DNA from: Streptomyces spinosus
GTDB lineage: Bacteria; Actinomycetota; Actinomycetes; Streptomycetales; Streptomycetaceae
DNA: 64,000 bases
Reading direction: 5' to 3'
Assembly: GCF_020400655.1 (NCBI RefSeq)
Contig: NZ_JAINRC010000012.1
Span: 1 to 64,000, forward strand
The position numbers and the translations under genes were made by a program. This document shows positions 62,392-64,000 of the stretch, in pieces; position 1 is the stretch's first letter, and each line of letters starts with the position of its first letter. Under the pieces are notes generated by a model that was not told the origin of the DNA, searched no databases, and worked only from the letters and a program-made list of their open reading frames with translations.

Positions 62392-62512
62392 CGGGGTACG
62401 GCCCTGCTGAGGGGCTCGGCCGTGTCCGCGCCGCGTGGCGCGCCCCCGTGTGAAGGCACCACCCGTTCTGACGACTCGGCGCGTCCTCGACGACGCGCGT
62501 CACGGAGCCTTC

Positions 62513-63370
62513 ATGTCATCGGACACCCTCGCCAAAATCCCCACCGTCCCGGACACGCCCGGGCCCGCGGACGCCCCGCGGATCGTCCCGCAGCGCCGGT
62601 ACGGCCAGTGGGCGGCGGCCGTCGTCGTCCTCGCGCTGCTCGGGTTCGCCGTCGACTCCGTCGTGCGCAACAAGGCGTTCCAATGGGACGTGGTCGGCGA
62701 CTACTTCACCTCCGACTCCGTCCTGCGCGGGCTGTGGCTCACGCTGTGGCTGACCGCGGTCGTGATGGTCCTCGGCTTCGCCCTCGGCACCCTGCTCGCC
62801 GCGTTCCGGCTCTCCGCCAACCCCGTGCTGCGGGCGGTCAGCTGGGGGTACGTGTGGCTGTTCCGGTCCATCCCGATCCTGGTGCAGCTGCTGCTGTGGT
62901 TCAACATCGGCGCGCTGTACCCGCGGGTGTTCGGCGTGAGGACGGTCGACCTGCTCAGCCCGGTCGCCGTCGCGATCATCGGCCTCACCCTGCACGAGGC
63001 CGCCTACGCCGCCGAGGTCGTGCGCGGCGGCATCCTCTCGGTCGACCGCGGGCAGATCGAGGCCGCCCAGGCACTCGGCCTGAGCCGGTGGCGGCGCTGG
63101 CGGCGGATCGTGCTGCCGCAGGCGATGCGCGCGATCGTGCCGCCCGCCGGCAACATGCTGATCGGCACCCTCAAGGGCACCTCGATCGTCAGCGTCATCG
63201 CCGTCAACGACCTGCTCTTCTCCGCCCAGTTGATCTACCACCGCACCTATCAGGTGATCCCGCTGCTGATGGTCGCCACCCTCTGGTACGCCCTCGTCAC
63301 CACCCTGCTGGGCATCGCCCAGACGTTCGTCGAGAAGCACTACGCGCGCGGCATGGAGAGCGCCCGATGA
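62513..63370 (+). CDS. amino-acid-type ABC transporter permease
   Basis: A 285-residue membrane protein of the HisM/GlnP family, with about five helices after a 35-residue cytosolic head. The conserved EAA-loop region is AYAAEVVRGGILSVDRGQIEAAQALGLS, split here as EVVRGGILSVDRGQ and EAAQALGLSRWRRW. CGGAG is 5 nt upstream of ATG 62513. The stop overlaps the next start (ATGA). No ATP-binding subunit is in the window; it may lie just beyond. Confidence 0.92.
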   Translation: MSSDTLAKIPTVPDTPGPADAPRIVPQRRYGQWAAAVVVLALLGFAVDSVVRNKAFQWDVVGDYFTSDSVLRGLWLTLWLTAVVMVLGFALGTLLAAFRLSANPVLRAVSWGYVWLFRSIPILVQLLLWFNIGALYPRVFGVRTVDLLSPVAVAIIGLTLHEAAYAAEVVRGGILSVDRGQIEAAQALGLSRWRRWRRIVLPQAMRAIVPPAGNMLIGTLKGTSIVSVIAVNDLLFSAQLIYHRTYQVIPLLMVATLWYALVTTLLGIAQTFVEKHYARGMESAR

Positions 63371-64000
63371 GGCAGCAACTGGTCATCGTCGGAGCCGGGC
63401 CGCGGGGGACCGGCCTCCTCGAACGCCTCGCCGCCAACGCGCCTGAGCTGTACGCCGGTCCGGGCCTCGACATCCACCTGGTCGACCCCCATCCGCCCGG
63501 CGGCGGGCGCATATGGCGGCAGGCGCAGTCGCCGCTGCTGTGGATGAACTCGCAGGCCGAGGACGTCACCATGTTCACCGACGACACGGTGGCCATGGCC
63601 GGCCCGGTGCGCGAGGGCCCCACCCTGCACGAGTGGGCCCGGCTGGACGGCCGTACCTTCCCCGACCGCCGCACCCAGGGCCGCTATCTGCGCTGGGTGT
63701 ACGAACGGGCCGTCGCCGACCTGCCCCCGAACGTCACCGTCCACCACCACCCCCGCCGCGCGGTCCGGGTCGACGGACCCCGCGAGGGCCGCCAGCGGGT
63801 GTGGCTGGAAGGCCGCCCGGACCCGCTCCGCGCCGACCTGGTGATCCTCACCCTGGGCCACCTGGACGGCGAACCCGACGCCGAGCAGGCCGAGTTGTCC
63901 GCATACGCCCGTGAGCACGGCCTGGTGCACCTGCCGCCCGACTTCACCGCCGACAGCGACCTGACCGCGCTGGCGCCCGGCGAACCCGTCCTCGTCCGCG
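63367..64000 (+). CDS. FAD/NAD(P)-binding protein, 5' part (runs off the window)
   Basis: The first 211 residues of a flavoprotein of the FAD-NAD(P)-binding group (PF13454-like). It begins RQQLVIVGAGPRGTGLLERL, with a dinucleotide-binding loop GAGPRG, and continues to DLHP-like HLVDPHPPGGGRIWR. Translationally coupled to the permease by ATGA overlap, so it may oxidise or N-hydroxylate the imported compound. The end lies beyond 64000. Confidence 0.85.
   Translation, partial: MRQQLVIVGAGPRGTGLLERLAANAPELYAGPGLDIHLVDPHPPGGGRIWRQAQSPLLWMNSQAEDVTMFTDDTVAMAGPVREGPTLHEWARLDGRTFPDRRTQGRYLRWVYERAVADLPPNVTVHHHPRRAVRVDGPREGRQRVWLEGRPDPLRADLVILTLGHLDGEPDAEQAELSAYAREHGLVHLPPDFTADSDLTALAPGEPVLVR

Overview
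The window is chromosomal DNA of a Streptomyces species. GC is very high throughout, GTG and TTG starts are common, and stop/start overlaps are frequent. Family markers (a SepF-like SflA paralogue, resuscitation-promoting-factor muralytic enzymes, actinomycete CTP synthase and RecN neighbourhoods, DUF5685 and I78 proteins) all fit. From memory, the gene order (nadK-recN, pyrG-nudix-ald-parA-scpAB, aroH/tyrA-cmk-plsC-der, sflA) resembles the S. coelicolor SCO17xx region; I could not search to confirm this.

Positions 1-90 hold the last bases of a 5S rRNA and its terminator. At 0.1-11.8 kb lie a TPR protein with a long RDD-repeat head, a DUF1015 protein, a HAD phosphatase, an iron-box-controlled siderophore permease/ATPase operon, an SCP2 protein, and the tlyA-nadK-recN run. 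At 12.4-18.8 kb are a GT4 glycosyltransferase, a PucR regulator, a flavin oxidase and a GH15 hydrolase. At 19.3-30.7 kb are pyrG, a Nudix hydrolase, a STAND-type TPR ATPase, ald, and a chromosome-organisation cluster (ParA-like ATPase, small partner, scpA, scpB, pseudouridine synthase).

At 30.7-33.2 kb is an unusual three-gene group: an ADP-ribosylglycohydrolase and two minimal pol-beta nucleotidyltransferases, headed by a 39-bp near-palindrome. At 33.2-38.3 kb are a Rieske lipoprotein and the compact chorismate mutase/prephenate dehydrogenase/cmk/plsC/der block. At 38.3-50.6 kb are small conserved proteins, a secreted Rpf-LysM muralytic enzyme with a Crp-like site, a WYL regulator overlapping a stand-alone ctaD, an I78 inhibitor, membrane proteins (PAP2, PIG-V mannosyltransferase, DHA2 MFS), a glutaryl-CoA-type dehydrogenase and sflA. 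DUF5685 with a 19-cysteine tail follows at 50.9 kb.

At 52.4-59.7 kb is a 2290-residue secreted RHS/YD-repeat polymorphic toxin. It has a HINT domain, a low-GC C-terminal tip with features of BECR-fold RNases, and a small downstream gene in the position of an immunity protein. The window ends with a TAT-exported TagC-like propeller protein and a divergent polar amino-acid-type ABC import locus. The solute-binding gene of that locus is preceded by a short open frame resembling actinobacterial cysteine-attenuation leader peptides.

Strongest candidates for new biology are the glycohydrolase/nucleotidyltransferase module with its palindrome, the RHS toxin tip plus putative immunity gene, the cysteine-type leader, and the Cys-rich DUF5685 protein. 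Many genes show a TANNNT box 6-7 nt before the start codon, indicating leaderless transcripts.
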